35,938 bases of DNA from contig NZ_BBIQ01000030.1 in the NCBI RefSeq assembly GCF_000730565.1, forward strand, positions 1-35,938, given 5' to 3'. The DNA comes from Pseudomonas fulva NBRC 16637 = DSM 17717. GTDB lineage: Bacteria; Pseudomonadota; Gammaproteobacteria; Pseudomonadales; Pseudomonadaceae. The stretch's first letter is position 1, and the number at the start of each line of letters is the position of its first letter. This document shows, piece by piece, positions 22,898 through 31,992 of the stretch. A program made the position numbers and the translations under genes. Under the pieces are notes generated by a model. It had not been told where the DNA came from. It was given only the letters and a program-made list of their open reading frames with translations, and made no database searches.

Positions 22898-24703
22898 TCA
22901 GGTGATGTCGGCCTTGGCCGGCTCATCCAGGCCCATGGCATGCAGGCGCGCATAGTAACCGTTGGCGGCCAGCAGCTCGGCATGGGTGCCCCGCTCCACC
23001 AGACGGCCCTGATCCATGACCAGGATCTGGTCGGCCTTCTCGATGGTCGACAGGCGATGCGCGATCACCAGCGTGGTGCGCCCCTGCATCACGCGGTCCA
23101 GCGCAGCCTGGATGTGCCGCTCGGACTCGGTATCCAGGGCCGAGGTCGCTTCGTCCAGGATCAGCAGTGGCGAGTTCTTCAACAGCGCGCGGGCGATGGC
23201 CAGGCGTTGGCGCTGGCCACCGGAGAGCAACACCCCGTTTTCGCCGATCTGGGTATCGAAACCTTTGGGCAGCTGATCGACGAAATCCTTGGCGAAGGCT
23301 GCCTCAGCCGCCGCTTCGATGTCGGCACGCGGCGCCCCGGCCAGGTCACCGTAGGCAATGTTGTTGGCGATGGTGTCGCTGAACAAGGTCACATGCTGGT
23401 TGACCTGGGCGATGTGTCGACGCAGGTTGAGCAACTTGAAGTCTTCGATTTCCACGCCATCGAGCAGTATCTCGCCGCTGCTGTGGTGGTAGAAGCGTGG
23501 AATCAGGCCGGCCAGGGTGGACTTGCCGCTGCCGGAGCGGCCCACCAGCGCGACCATCTGCCCAGGCTCGACGGTGAAGTTGATGTCGCTCAGCACCTGG
23601 CGATCGGTACCGGGGTAGGTGAAGCTGAGGTTGCGCACTTCCAGGCGCCCGCTGACCGCATCGCGCTCGACGGTACCGGTGTCCACTTCTCGCTGCTCGT
23701 CGAGCTGCTCGAAGATGCTCTCGGCACCGGCCACGCCCTTCTGGATGGTCGAGCTCACTTCCGAAAGCTGGCGAATCGGCTTGGGCAGCAGGCCGGCCAG
23801 GGTGATGTAGGCCACCATGTCGCCTGCCGAGGCATCGCCACGAAGGTACAGCACCAGGAACATCAGCACGGCCATGGCAACGTAGATCACCAGTTGCAGC
23901 AGGGGCGTGTAGATGGCGCTGGTACGGGTCATGCGCAGCTGCTTGTCGGTGTTGCTCTGGCTGGCCTTGAGGAAGCGCTGGCGCTCGTAGGCCTCGCCGC
24001 CGAAGCTGCGCACCACGCGGTAGCCCTGAATGGTCTCGGACGCCACGTGGGTGACGTCGCCCATGGCAACCTGGATCTTCTTGCTCTGTTTGCGGAATTT
24101 CTTGCTGGCACGGCCCACCATGAAGGCGATCAGCGGCAGGATGGCCAGCATCACCAGCGTCAGGCGCCAGTTCATCAACAGCAGCGAGCCGAACAGGAAC
24201 ACCACCGTCATGCCTTCGCGAATGACCACCTTGATGGCGTCGGTAGCCGCCCCAGTGACCATGGTCACGTTGAAGGTGATGCGCGAAATCAGGTGCCCGG
24301 AGTTGTTCTGGTCGAAGTAGCGGTTGGGCAGGCTCAGCAGGTTGTTGAACAGCTGCACCCGCAGGTCATGGACCAGGCCCAGCGAGACCTTGGCCAGGAA
24401 GTAGTTGCCCAGGAACGAACCCAGGCCTTGCCAGGCGGCGATGATGATGATCAGCGCCGGCACCGTGTGCAGCAGGTTCAGGTCGCGCAGGTGCGGGACG
24501 TTGGGAAACAGCGAGGCATCCGGGTTGGACAGGCCGTCGACGAAATACTTGAGGATGTAACCCAGCATTGGCTGGGTCGAAGCAAAGATCAGAAAGCCCA
24601 GGATACTCAGCAGGAACACGCCGATGTAGGGTCGGACATAGCCAAGTAGACGGAAATAGATCTTCATGCTCGATGGGCTCTGGGAGCCGTTGGCGTCTGT
24701 CAT
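22898..24703 (-). CDS. msbA: Lipid A ABC exporter MsbA (permease-ATPase)
   Basis: About 601 residues. A half-transporter that flips lipid A-core across the inner membrane as a homodimer. An N-terminal six-helix exporter domain (about 20-330) is followed by an ATP-binding domain. Walker A is GRSGSGKST (388-396, Lys394), the signature is LSGGQRQRL, Walker B is LLILDEATSALD and the H-loop is VIAHRLSTIE. Start choice: ATG 24703 gives the typical MTDANG N-terminus; ATG 24715 adds four residues; neither has a strong ribosome site. It is divergent from the O-antigen ligase gene. Confidence 0.96.
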   Translation of the reverse strand: MTDANGSQSPSSMKIYFRLLGYVRPYIGVFLLSILGFLIFASTQPMLGYILKYFVDGLSNPDASLFPNVPHLRDLNLLHTVPALIIIIAAWQGLGSFLGNYFLAKVSLGLVHDLRVQLFNNLLSLPNRYFDQNNSGHLISRITFNVTMVTGAATDAIKVVIREGMTVVFLFGSLLLMNWRLTLVMLAILPLIAFMVGRASKKFRKQSKKIQVAMGDVTHVASETIQGYRVVRSFGGEAYERQRFLKASQSNTDKQLRMTRTSAIYTPLLQLVIYVAMAVLMFLVLYLRGDASAGDMVAYITLAGLLPKPIRQLSEVSSTIQKGVAGAESIFEQLDEQREVDTGTVERDAVSGRLEVRNLSFTYPGTDRQVLSDINFTVEPGQMVALVGRSGSGKSTLAGLIPRFYHHSSGEILLDGVEIEDFKLLNLRRHIAQVNQHVTLFSDTIANNIAYGDLAGAPRADIEAAAEAAFAKDFVDQLPKGFDTQIGENGVLLSGGQRQRLAIARALLKNSPLLILDEATSALDTESERHIQAALDRVMQGRTTLVIAHRLSTIEKADQILVMDQGRLVERGTHAELLAANGYYARLHAMGLDEPAKADIT

Positions 24704-24850
24704 ATCACGGAACATGCTGAAAATGGGGTGCTGACTTTACCACACGTTGGCAGCGACGTCGGACCACTCGGCCCCCGCCGCTTACCAGCAGCAATGCGCG
24801 CAAAGCTGGGGTAACATTGCCCGTTCTTTCGACCTGGGCCCTCTTTCTCC

Positions 24851-26707
24851 ATGTTCCCAAGCAGCCTACACAACGCCGGCAACCGCTTTTTCGATTTCGT
24901 GTGCCTGTGGCTGCTGCCGGCCGGCATGCTGGCGCTGCTCGGTGCCCTGTTCTTCCTGCCCGAACGCAGCCTGCACCACAAGCTGTACTACGGCCTTTTC
25001 AGCATCCCGACCCTGCTGGCGCTATGTGTCCGGCCTCGTGAACTGAAAACCCTGTTTCGTGAACCGTTGCTGTGGCTGTTCGTGGCCTTCGCCGGCTACG
25101 CCATCCTCAGCCTGAGCTGGTCACCCTCGGCGGCGCAGGCGGACAACCTGATCAAGCGGCCCCTGCACACCCTGATGCTGTTCCTGGGCACCGGGCTGAT
25201 GCTGCGTTACCGGCCCGAGGCGCTCAAGGGCCTTTTCCTGGGGGCTGCGCTACTGGCGCTGCTGGCCACGCTGCGGGACCTGACCACGTTCATGCTCACC
25301 TACACGCCAGGCAGCCGGCTGATCGGCGCAGGCGCTCTGGATAACCCGCTGCTCAGCTCGCACTTGTACGGTTTCTTCGGGACCTACTGGCTGTGGATGG
25401 CGGTCAACGGCAAGCGGGCGCTGACCGTGTCGCTGTGCATGGCGGCCTTTGCGGTCATGTTCGCCGCGGTGGTGGCCACCGGTTCCCGCACGCCCCTGGT
25501 GGCCATGACCCTGGCGGTGAACTGGATCGCCCTGCTGTGCCTGGACCGTCGTTCGATCCCCCTGTTCCTGGCCGCTCCGCTGTTCATCGCCGCAGTACTG
25601 GTGGTGGACCCGCAGTTGATCATGGCGCGCGGCGACTCGTACCGTTTCGATATCTGGCGCATTACCTGGGACCTGTTCCTCCAGCACCCGCTGATTGGCC
25701 ACGGCTACGACGCGCCCTTGTCCATCGATGTCGGCGTGGGTTACCTGCTGAGCGAGCCCCACAGTTTCGTCATGGGCGTGCTGTATTACGTGGGCATCCT
25801 GGGCTTGCTGCCGTGGCTGGGCATGATCCTCTACGCGCTTTACAGCGGCTGGAAGTACCGCACCCACCCTGCCCTGCAGATGGCCTCGGCACTGCTGGTG
25901 TTCGGCATTGGTGCGGGCCTGACCGAGGGCGGCGGTATCCTGTCGCGGCCCAAGGAGCACTGGTTCCTGCTGTGGATTCCGCTGGCACTGGTCGCCGGGC
26001 TGAACATCGCCCGCCGGGGCGGCAGGCTGGTGGCGGCCAACCGCGCTCGCTTGAGCGAGGCGCAGGCCAGGCAGCTGCATGAGGGTGCCCGCATCATCGA
26101 AGAGGACGGGCTTGGGCCCAAGGTCCTGCTCCTGCAAGATGGCAGCTTCCTGAAGTTGTTCCGCCCGCGCGCCTGGTACACCGCCGGCGCCTTCTACCCC
26201 TACGCGCGCCGCTTTGCCAGAAACAGCCAGCAACTGGCACTCGAAGGCATTCCCACGCCCCCCGTCGTGGAACTGCTGAACTACGCCGATGGCACCCAGG
26301 GGGTGCGCTACATCCCCCTGGCAGGCCAGACAGTGCGCCAGGCGCTGCAGGCCTGCCCCTCGCTGGCAGCACGCAAGGCCCTGGTGCAGCGGCTGGGGCG
26401 GTTCATGGGTCAGTTGCACCAGCAAGGCGTCTACTTCCGGTCCTTGCACCTGGGCAACGTACTGCTGATGGACAACGGCGAATTTGGCCTGATCGACCTT
26501 GCCGACATGCGCCTGCTGCCTTCGCCACTGTCGGCAGACCTGCGCCAGCGCAACCTGCGCCACATGCAGCGCTACGCCGAAGACAAGCAGTGGCTGTTCG
26601 AGGAAAACGTCCAGGCCCTGCTGGAGGGCTACAGTGCAGCAGCCAGCCAGACCATGAGCCACGCCCTGCGCCAGAAGCTCGAACTGGCCCCTGGAGCGGA
26701 TCGCTGA
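24851..26707 (+). CDS. waaL: O-antigen ligase fused to a kinase-like domain
   Basis: 618 residues. Residues 1 to about 400 form a polytopic WaaL/Wzy-type membrane domain of about 10-12 helices. A long periplasmic loop follows SYRFDIWRITWDLFLQHPLIGHGYD, whose IGHGYD is the conserved ligase region. WaaL transfers O-polysaccharide from undecaprenyl diphosphate to lipid A-core in the periplasm. Residues about 405-618 are a cytosolic aminoglycoside-phosphotransferase or WaaP-like kinase domain: Lys435 (DGSFLKLF), a catalytic-loop-like YFRSLHLGNVL (528-538) and the metal-site LIDLAD (Asp549). The usual HGDLHPGN reads FRSLHLGN here, so both His and the catalytic Asp are replaced (Ser531). In P. aeruginosa I recall kinase and ligase as separate neighbouring genes (PA4998 and PA4999). 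ATG 24851 has only a weak ribosome site. Confidence 0.88.
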   Translation: MFPSSLHNAGNRFFDFVCLWLLPAGMLALLGALFFLPERSLHHKLYYGLFSIPTLLALCVRPRELKTLFREPLLWLFVAFAGYAILSLSWSPSAAQADNLIKRPLHTLMLFLGTGLMLRYRPEALKGLFLGAALLALLATLRDLTTFMLTYTPGSRLIGAGALDNPLLSSHLYGFFGTYWLWMAVNGKRALTVSLCMAAFAVMFAAVVATGSRTPLVAMTLAVNWIALLCLDRRSIPLFLAAPLFIAAVLVVDPQLIMARGDSYRFDIWRITWDLFLQHPLIGHGYDAPLSIDVGVGYLLSEPHSFVMGVLYYVGILGLLPWLGMILYALYSGWKYRTHPALQMASALLVFGIGAGLTEGGGILSRPKEHWFLLWIPLALVAGLNIARRGGRLVAANRARLSEAQARQLHEGARIIEEDGLGPKVLLLQDGSFLKLFRPRAWYTAGAFYPYARRFARNSQQLALEGIPTPPVVELLNYADGTQGVRYIPLAGQTVRQALQACPSLAARKALVQRLGRFMGQLHQQGVYFRSLHLGNVLLMDNGEFGLIDLADMRLLPSPLSADLRQRNLRHMQRYAEDKQWLFEENVQALLEGYSAAASQTMSHALRQKLELAPGADR

Positions 26708-26708
26708 C

Positions 26709-27917
26709 ATGGGCTACCTCGCGCCGCTGCTCAGTTTCCTGGTGTTCGGCCTGGCCCTATTGCTGGCAGGGCTGCTGCTGCGCAGCCCTTGGGTGGCGCG
26801 CCATCTGGAGCCGGTGGCGGGGCGCTGGGCCACCCTCGATGGCTTGAGGGGCTACCTGGCACTGGGGGTCTTCATCCACCATGCCGCCATTGCCTGGCAT
26901 TACCAGCACACTGGCCAGATCAACATGCCACCGGAGCGCTTCTTTGCCCAGATCGGGCAAGCGAGCGTCGCCCTGTTCTTCATGATCACCGGGTTTCTGT
27001 TTTGGAGCAGGCTGGTTCGCCAGGGCCGCGCCTTCGATTGGCGGGCCTTTGCCATTTCCCGGGTCATGCGCCTGTACCCCCTGTATTTCGGCCTGCTGGC
27101 TGCGGTGCTTGTGACGGTGTTCTATCTGCAAGGCTGGGAGCTGCTGGATACGCCGACCGCGCTGGCACAACAGCTTTCAGCCTGGCTGCTGTTCCACCGT
27201 CCCGACATCAACCAGTTGGCCGGCACCGGCAACCTGATCTCGAACGTGACCTGGACCCTGAACTACGAAATCTACTTCTACCTGGCCTTGCCGTTGCTGG
27301 GCCTGATGTTCGTCTACCGCGGTACGCTCTTGAGGGCCATTGCCTGCGTGGTCGCCCTGTACCTGCTGGCAAAGCTCGTGGGCTGGGAACATGCGCTGAA
27401 GAAGAAATACCTGATGAGCTTTGCAGGCGGCATTGCGGCGGTGTACTGGGTACGCAGCCCGAGGCTGGTGCAATGGGCCAAGGGCAGGTACGGCACCTGG
27501 ATGGCCATCGGCTTGCTGGTGCTGGTGATGACAGTGCTGCACAAGACCTTCGCGGTATTCCCGCTGCTGCTGCTGAGCCTCGTGTTCTGCATCATCGTCT
27601 CGGGCAACGACCTGCTGGGCGCCCTGGCCCTGCGCAGTGCCCGCTGGCTGGGTGAAATCAGTTACAGCCTCTACCTGCTCCATGGGCTGGTGCTGTGGTG
27701 GCTCGCCTATCGCCTCTACCCCTCTTACGGGTTCACCTACGACGACCACGGGGCATTCATGGCCGTGATCGCCATCGCCTGCACCGTCCTGGTGGTCTTG
27801 AGCAGCGCCACGTTCCTCATACTGGAAAAGCCGGGGATCGCCCTGGGCAAGCGCCTGGCCCAGCGCCGGCAGACCAAGCCTGACAACCTGAAGTCAGGTT
27901 CGACCCGCCAGGCCTGA
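26709..27917 (+). CDS. Membrane acyltransferase, OafA/acyltransferase-3 family
   Basis: 402 residues with about 10-11 membrane helices. Acyltransferase-3 signatures: TLDGLRGYLALGVFIHHAAI, whose His is proposed to be catalytic, GQASVALFFMITGFLFW, and SRVMRLYPLYFG with the conserved Arg. It probably acetylates or otherwise acylates O-antigen or core sugars using cytosolic acyl donors. ATG 26709 follows the waaL stop by one base, so the two are one operon and probably act on the same glycan. The last 24 bases overlap the end of the convergent CatB-like gene. Acyl group and acceptor are unknown. Confidence 0.9.
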   Translation: MGYLAPLLSFLVFGLALLLAGLLLRSPWVARHLEPVAGRWATLDGLRGYLALGVFIHHAAIAWHYQHTGQINMPPERFFAQIGQASVALFFMITGFLFWSRLVRQGRAFDWRAFAISRVMRLYPLYFGLLAAVLVTVFYLQGWELLDTPTALAQQLSAWLLFHRPDINQLAGTGNLISNVTWTLNYEIYFYLALPLLGLMFVYRGTLLRAIACVVALYLLAKLVGWEHALKKKYLMSFAGGIAAVYWVRSPRLVQWAKGRYGTWMAIGLLVLVMTVLHKTFAVFPLLLLSLVFCIIVSGNDLLGALALRSARWLGEISYSLYLLHGLVLWWLAYRLYPSYGFTYDDHGAFMAVIAIACTVLVVLSSATFLILEKPGIALGKRLAQRRQTKPDNLKSGSTRQA

Positions 27918-28532
27918 GGCGCGCTGCTCGGCATAGGCGAGAAACGCCTGGATATCATCGCTGCACAGCTTGCCCACCACGTGGGCAATCTCGGCAGGTG
28001 GCCAGTCCCACCAGGCGCTGGCCAGCAGTTGCACGCGTACCGCTTCCGGGAATCGCCAGCGCACGACGCTGGCCGGGTTGCCGCCGACCACCGCGTAAGC
28101 GGGTACATCCCGCGTCACCACGGCCCCAGCGGCCACGATGGCGCCACTGCCAATGTTCACCCCCGACAGGATCGTGCAGTTGGAGCACAGCCACACGTCG
28201 TTGCCGATGGTCACATCCCCGCGGCTGAAGGCATAGCCCTCTATGACCGATGCCTCGGGCAGCATGGCCGGGAATGGGTAAGTGGTGACCCAGTCGGCCC
28301 GATGATGCCCGCCAAGGAAAATCTGCACGCCTTCGGCAATCGAGCAATAGGCGCCGATGCGCAGCGTCGTGCCCTCTTGCCAGTCATGCACCTCGGGCAC
28401 GCCATAGCTGCCCACGCCGAAAGCGTACTGGGGGTAACGCGCGGCAAATCGCGCCTGCCCGCGCTCGATGGCCGGCAGCTTGCGAATCGCCCGCTTGGCC
28501 CGTTTTTCCCGGTAGCGCGATAGCCAGCCCAT
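27894..28532 (-). CDS. CatB-related O-acetyltransferase (left-handed beta-helix)
   Basis: 212 residues. Hexapeptide-repeat acetyltransferase of the xenobiotic/CatB-like type: LRIGAYCSIAEGVQIFLGGHHRADW carries the conserved His of the active site. Then come VTIGNDVWLCSNCTILSGVNIGSGAIVAAGAVVTRDVPAYAVVGGNPA, the imperfect hexapeptides, and a C-terminal amphipathic helix. It uses acetyl-CoA as a trimer in the cytosol. It follows the GT2 gene by 6 bases, so the likely acceptor is a core or O-chain sugar rather than chloramphenicol. Last gene of the minus-strand LPS operon. Confidence 0.9.
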   Translation of the reverse strand: MGWLSRYREKRAKRAIRKLPAIERGQARFAARYPQYAFGVGSYGVPEVHDWQEGTTLRIGAYCSIAEGVQIFLGGHHRADWVTTYPFPAMLPEASVIEGYAFSRGDVTIGNDVWLCSNCTILSGVNIGSGAIVAAGAVVTRDVPAYAVVGGNPASVVRWRFPEAVRVQLLASAWWDWPPAEIAHVVGKLCSDDIQAFLAYAEQRASGLAGRT

Positions 28533-28538
28533 GGCCCT

Positions 28539-29423
28539 TCAGCCCTTTTCCAAGGGCGAGAAGAACAACCGCCCCAGCCCGCGCCAGGTCTTGCGCGTAT
28601 AGGCGCGCAGTGGAATCTGCGCCAGCAGTTCGCGGGCCAGCTTGCGGTCACGGTTGGCCACCTTGAGGAACATCGAGTTCAGCGCCTTGAACTTGACCTG
28701 CTCGTAGGCCGGGTGATCCTTGAACTTGGCATAGGTACGCAGGATGTTGTCGATCATGAATCGGTGGTTCTTGTACGAGTTGCTGGCATGTTTGCGGTAG
28801 CGCGCCATGACCACGCTCAGGCCATCGATGAAGTACCCGGCATGGGTCACCTTCAGTTCGATCAGCAGGTCTTCCAGGCGGATATCCGGGTCGAAACCGC
28901 CCACCTTCTCCAGCGCCTCGCGGCGGATCAGCAGCGTGGGCGCAGGTGGGTAGGGTTTGCGTTCCAGGAACATGTCCTCGAAGTCCAGGCGCCTGAACGG
29001 AACCTCGCGGCGCTGCCGCGCTTCGGGGAACAGCTCACCCTGGGAATCGATGAGCTCGATGTTGCCAGCGCAGATACCCACTTCGGGCTTGTCGGCCATG
29101 TACTGGACCTGGATCGCGATGCGATCCGGCATCATGATGTCGTCGGACCCGAACGGCGCGATCAGCGTGCCCCTGGCCCGCGCAATGGCCTCGTTGAGCG
29201 TGTGGGTCAGGCCTTTGTTGCGCTGCACGCGAAAATCGAAGCCATGTTGCGCCTGCAGACGCTCGATACGTTCGACGCTGTCATCGGTCGAGCCGTCGTC
29301 CACCACCAGCAGCTCGATGTGCGGGTAGGTCTGGTTCAATACGCTGAGAATGCTCTGCTCGATGTAAGGGCCATGGTTGTACGATGCAATGATCACCGTG
29401 ACCAGGGTTGGGTCCGCACTCAT
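28539..29423 (-). CDS. Family 2 glycosyltransferase (WapR-like position)
   Basis: 294 residues. A GT-A fold GT2: VTVIIASYNHGPYIEQSILSVLNQ at the N-terminus, VVDDGSTDDS for UDP or dTDP binding, and the DXD equivalent APFGSDDIMMPDRIA. Cytosolic, peripheral. ATG 29423 overlaps the stop of the Ssg-like gene by 4 bases. In P. aeruginosa the equivalent slot is wapR, the rhamnosyltransferase that makes the O-antigen-accepting core; I infer a similar role from position only. Sugar and linkage are not predictable here. Confidence 0.88.
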   Translation of the reverse strand: MSADPTLVTVIIASYNHGPYIEQSILSVLNQTYPHIELLVVDDGSTDDSVERIERLQAQHGFDFRVQRNKGLTHTLNEAIARARGTLIAPFGSDDIMMPDRIAIQVQYMADKPEVGICAGNIELIDSQGELFPEARQRREVPFRRLDFEDMFLERKPYPPAPTLLIRREALEKVGGFDPDIRLEDLLIELKVTHAGYFIDGLSVVMARYRKHASNSYKNHRFMIDNILRTYAKFKDHPAYEQVKFKALNSMFLKVANRDRKLARELLAQIPLRAYTRKTWRGLGRLFFSPLEKG

Positions 29424-30565
29424 TTCGGCTCCTTGGCAGCCAAGCCCGACTCGATCAGCGCCAGGTATTGCTCACGGAACACGTCGATGTCGTGGTGTTG
29501 ATTGAGGTAGTGGTAGGCCTGCTCGCCCTTGGCATGCAACGCCGCGTCATCCAGCGCCAGGTAGCGGTCCAGGGCCGTGGTCAGGCTGTCAACGTCCGCG
29601 GGCTTGACCACCTCGCCGCCCGCGCCGGTAATCAGCGGCAACATGGCCGGCACGTCGCTGGCGATGACCGGCAAGCGCCCGCTCATGCCTTCGAGCAGGG
29701 CAAGGCCAAGGCCTTCGGCTAGCGATGGCATGGCCCAGATGTCGAAGGCACGGACGTAGCGCAGGGCGTTGTCACGAAAGCCCAGCAGGTGCGCCCTGCC
29801 CGTCAGCCCCAGGCGATCGATCTCAGCCTGCAGGCGCGCCTGCTCACGACCAGCACCGATGATCGCCAGCTGCGCGGTGGGGTACTTGTCCTTCAGGGCG
29901 GCAAACGCCTGGATCAGGTAGGTATGGCCTTTGACCGGCACCAGGCGGCCCAGCGCCCCGACCATGCGAACGTTCTGGGCCAGGCCAAGTTGCGTACGGG
30001 CCTCGGCCTTGTCCAGCTGCAACGCCTGGGCCTGATCCGTGTCGATGGCGTTGGTGATGGCGTGGGTGTTGGCATCGGTGAAACCGCAGCTGCAATCCAG
30101 CAGGTACTGCTTGACTGCCGGCGACACGCCTACGAACTGCCAATGCCCGTCGATCAGGCGCTGGGTCTGACGACGGCGGTAGGCGCGGTCGTACTCGCCG
30201 AAGCCATGGGAAATGCCGATGCACAACGGGATCTTCAACCAGCGGTTGAGCTGCAACAGCATGTTCACAGGCTTGAAGCGGTTGCAGATCACCACGTCGA
30301 AGCGTTCGCGCCGGCAGTACCGGTAGAGCTGCCACAAGGCCTTGAGACGCATGCCCTTGAGCGCACTGTCGCTGAAGTCGAAGTACACCGAATGGTCGGC
30401 GCGGCTGACCGGTTGGCCAGGCGCAGGCCGGCCCTTGAGAAAGGCCATGGTCGTTTCGAACCGATCCGCTGGCAGCGCCTTGAAGATCTGCTCGGCCAGG
30501 TCGGCGAAATCGTGCTGCTTGATGTTGTAGTCCGGTTGCAGTTGCAGGACTTTGAAACGCTTCAT
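29420..30565 (-). CDS. ssg: Family 4 glycosyltransferase, Ssg-like LPS outer-core enzyme
   Basis: 381 residues from ATG 30565, which overlaps the stop of the deacetylase gene as ATGA and has GGGA about 6 bases upstream; the frame stays open upstream to 30931 but lies inside the neighbouring gene. A GT-B enzyme with an N-terminal acceptor domain and a C-terminal nucleotide-sugar domain: VGALGRLVPVKGHTYLIQA, IIGAGREQARLQ and the EX7E motif EGLGLALLEGM. The match to Ssg (surface sugar gene, PA5001) is by gene order and family. Such mutants are known to alter LPS, motility and phage sensitivity in pseudomonads. It shares an NRFKPV segment with the WapH-like paralogue upstream. Confidence 0.85.
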   Translation of the reverse strand: MKRFKVLQLQPDYNIKQHDFADLAEQIFKALPADRFETTMAFLKGRPAPGQPVSRADHSVYFDFSDSALKGMRLKALWQLYRYCRRERFDVVICNRFKPVNMLLQLNRWLKIPLCIGISHGFGEYDRAYRRRQTQRLIDGHWQFVGVSPAVKQYLLDCSCGFTDANTHAITNAIDTDQAQALQLDKAEARTQLGLAQNVRMVGALGRLVPVKGHTYLIQAFAALKDKYPTAQLAIIGAGREQARLQAEIDRLGLTGRAHLLGFRDNALRYVRAFDIWAMPSLAEGLGLALLEGMSGRLPVIASDVPAMLPLITGAGGEVVKPADVDSLTTALDRYLALDDAALHAKGEQAYHYLNQHHDIDVFREQYLALIESGLAAKEPK

Positions 30566-31992
30566 ACGTTTTCCCGATGTACACCCTGGTGGCGGTCCGT
30601 CAGAACCCAGAACAGCTCGTGGCGACGCACGGCCTTGCGGAAAAATTCGTTCTCGCCGTAAGGCGAACTGCGCCGGCCTGCCAGCCAGCGCTGGATCACC
30701 CGTCGCACTCGGCGCTTGAAGGGCGGGCGGGGCTGCAGGTCGTGCATCATGCCCAGAGCCATGGCCTTGTCCAGTTGCAGAGGACGGTCCAGCACCAAGG
30801 TGCACGGCTGCCCGACCGACAACGCGTGGGTGACCGGCGGCAAGGCCACGCCTGCACCGCTGTAGCCCATGGGCCAGCGGTCGTTGTCGTGCAGGTGATT
30901 GGCATAGCCCAGCAGGATCTCGGGTTGCCACGGCAGGCCCTGCAACGCTTCCTGCAGGGCTTGCTGGGCAGCCACGTGGTCAGGATGCGGATCGAGCACC
31001 GGGTGCGGCATCACGATCACTTCCGGACGCGCCTGTTGTATCAACGCGCGCACATCGGCCAGCAGGTTGTGCCAAGTCGGGACGCCGTCGTCGCCGGGCA
31101 GAGGCAACGCGTTGAGGGTACGGAAGGGGCGCGTGTCGGCCATGTCCGCTTCACGCGAGCCGAAGGGGGTCGTCGGTGCCTGCCGCATGGCCGGCAATTG
31201 CAGGCAGAAATAGCCCAACTGCACGCAGCGCTCTTGCGCAACGCCTGCCCAGCGAGGCACCGCGATACTGTCCCAGGCCCGCAAGCGCCCTTTGAGGCGC
31301 GCAGCCTCGACAGATGACAGGCCCATGGCCTGGTAGTGCTCGGCCTCGATTTCGCCAGCGGTCAGGGTCACGATCCAGGCTTCGTCTGCCTGGCTGTACA
31401 GGCCGTAGGCGGCAAGTTCGGCATCATCGGCATGGGGCGCGATGACCATCACCCGCTTACGACGCAGGTCTGGCTGCTGGAACATCCACAGGCGCGGCTG
31501 GCCCACCAGCCGGCAGAAGCGCCCGCGCAAGGTGATCTGGCCCTGACGCAGCGCCGTGTCGAGCCCAGTCAGGTTGAGGTAGCGCTTGCCGCGAACACCG
31601 CGCTCGAACACCTGCAGGTCTTCGCCACCTGCGCCTTCGATGGACACGCCGGGGTCAAGAAACCTGCCCAGCAGGGCGCAACGCAGCTCAACCTGCAGCA
31701 CCCACGTGGCGCCTTCTGCGACGGGCAATGCAGGTAGCTGCAAGCGGCCGTCCTTCAAGCTCACGCCCGCCACTTCATCGGCCTCATCGAAGGCGTAGGT
31801 GTAGTCGTCGGCCGGGGTGTAGAACAGGTGATCGGCCAGCCATGCCTCGTGGGCCACCCACAGCAGCGGCAGCAGCAACAACGGCAGCCACCAGGTGACC
31901 AAACCCAGCGCAATCAACGCCGCCAGGGCCACCAGGAGCGCGAGGCGCTTGTTGCGCCGGTGGCGCTTTAGCAACTGCTGCTTGCGGCTCAC
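30562..31992 (-). CDS. dnpA: PIG-L family de-N-acetylase, DnpA-like, membrane-anchored
   Basis: 476 residues from GTG 31992, overlapping the Mig-14 stop as GTGA. N-terminal hydrophobic segments (about 17-49) anchor it in the inner membrane. An unusual domain of about 120 residues follows, then the catalytic PIG-L/LmbE domain. Zn-binding motifs are PHADDAE (186-192) and a distal HPDHVAAQQ. The family removes N-acetyl groups from GlcNAc-type sugars. The order Mig-14, deacetylase, Ssg matches PA5003-PA5001, where I recall DnpA influencing fluoroquinolone persistence. The natural substrate is probably a core LPS amino sugar; this is inference. The frame runs further upstream to 32193 but lies inside the Mig-14 gene. 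Confidence 0.85.
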   Translation of the reverse strand: MSRKQQLLKRHRRNKRLALLVALAALIALGLVTWWLPLLLLPLLWVAHEAWLADHLFYTPADDYTYAFDEADEVAGVSLKDGRLQLPALPVAEGATWVLQVELRCALLGRFLDPGVSIEGAGGEDLQVFERGVRGKRYLNLTGLDTALRQGQITLRGRFCRLVGQPRLWMFQQPDLRRKRVMVIAPHADDAELAAYGLYSQADEAWIVTLTAGEIEAEHYQAMGLSSVEAARLKGRLRAWDSIAVPRWAGVAQERCVQLGYFCLQLPAMRQAPTTPFGSREADMADTRPFRTLNALPLPGDDGVPTWHNLLADVRALIQQARPEVIVMPHPVLDPHPDHVAAQQALQEALQGLPWQPEILLGYANHLHDNDRWPMGYSGAGVALPPVTHALSVGQPCTLVLDRPLQLDKAMALGMMHDLQPRPPFKRRVRRVIQRWLAGRRSSPYGENEFFRKAVRRHELFWVLTDRHQGVHRENV

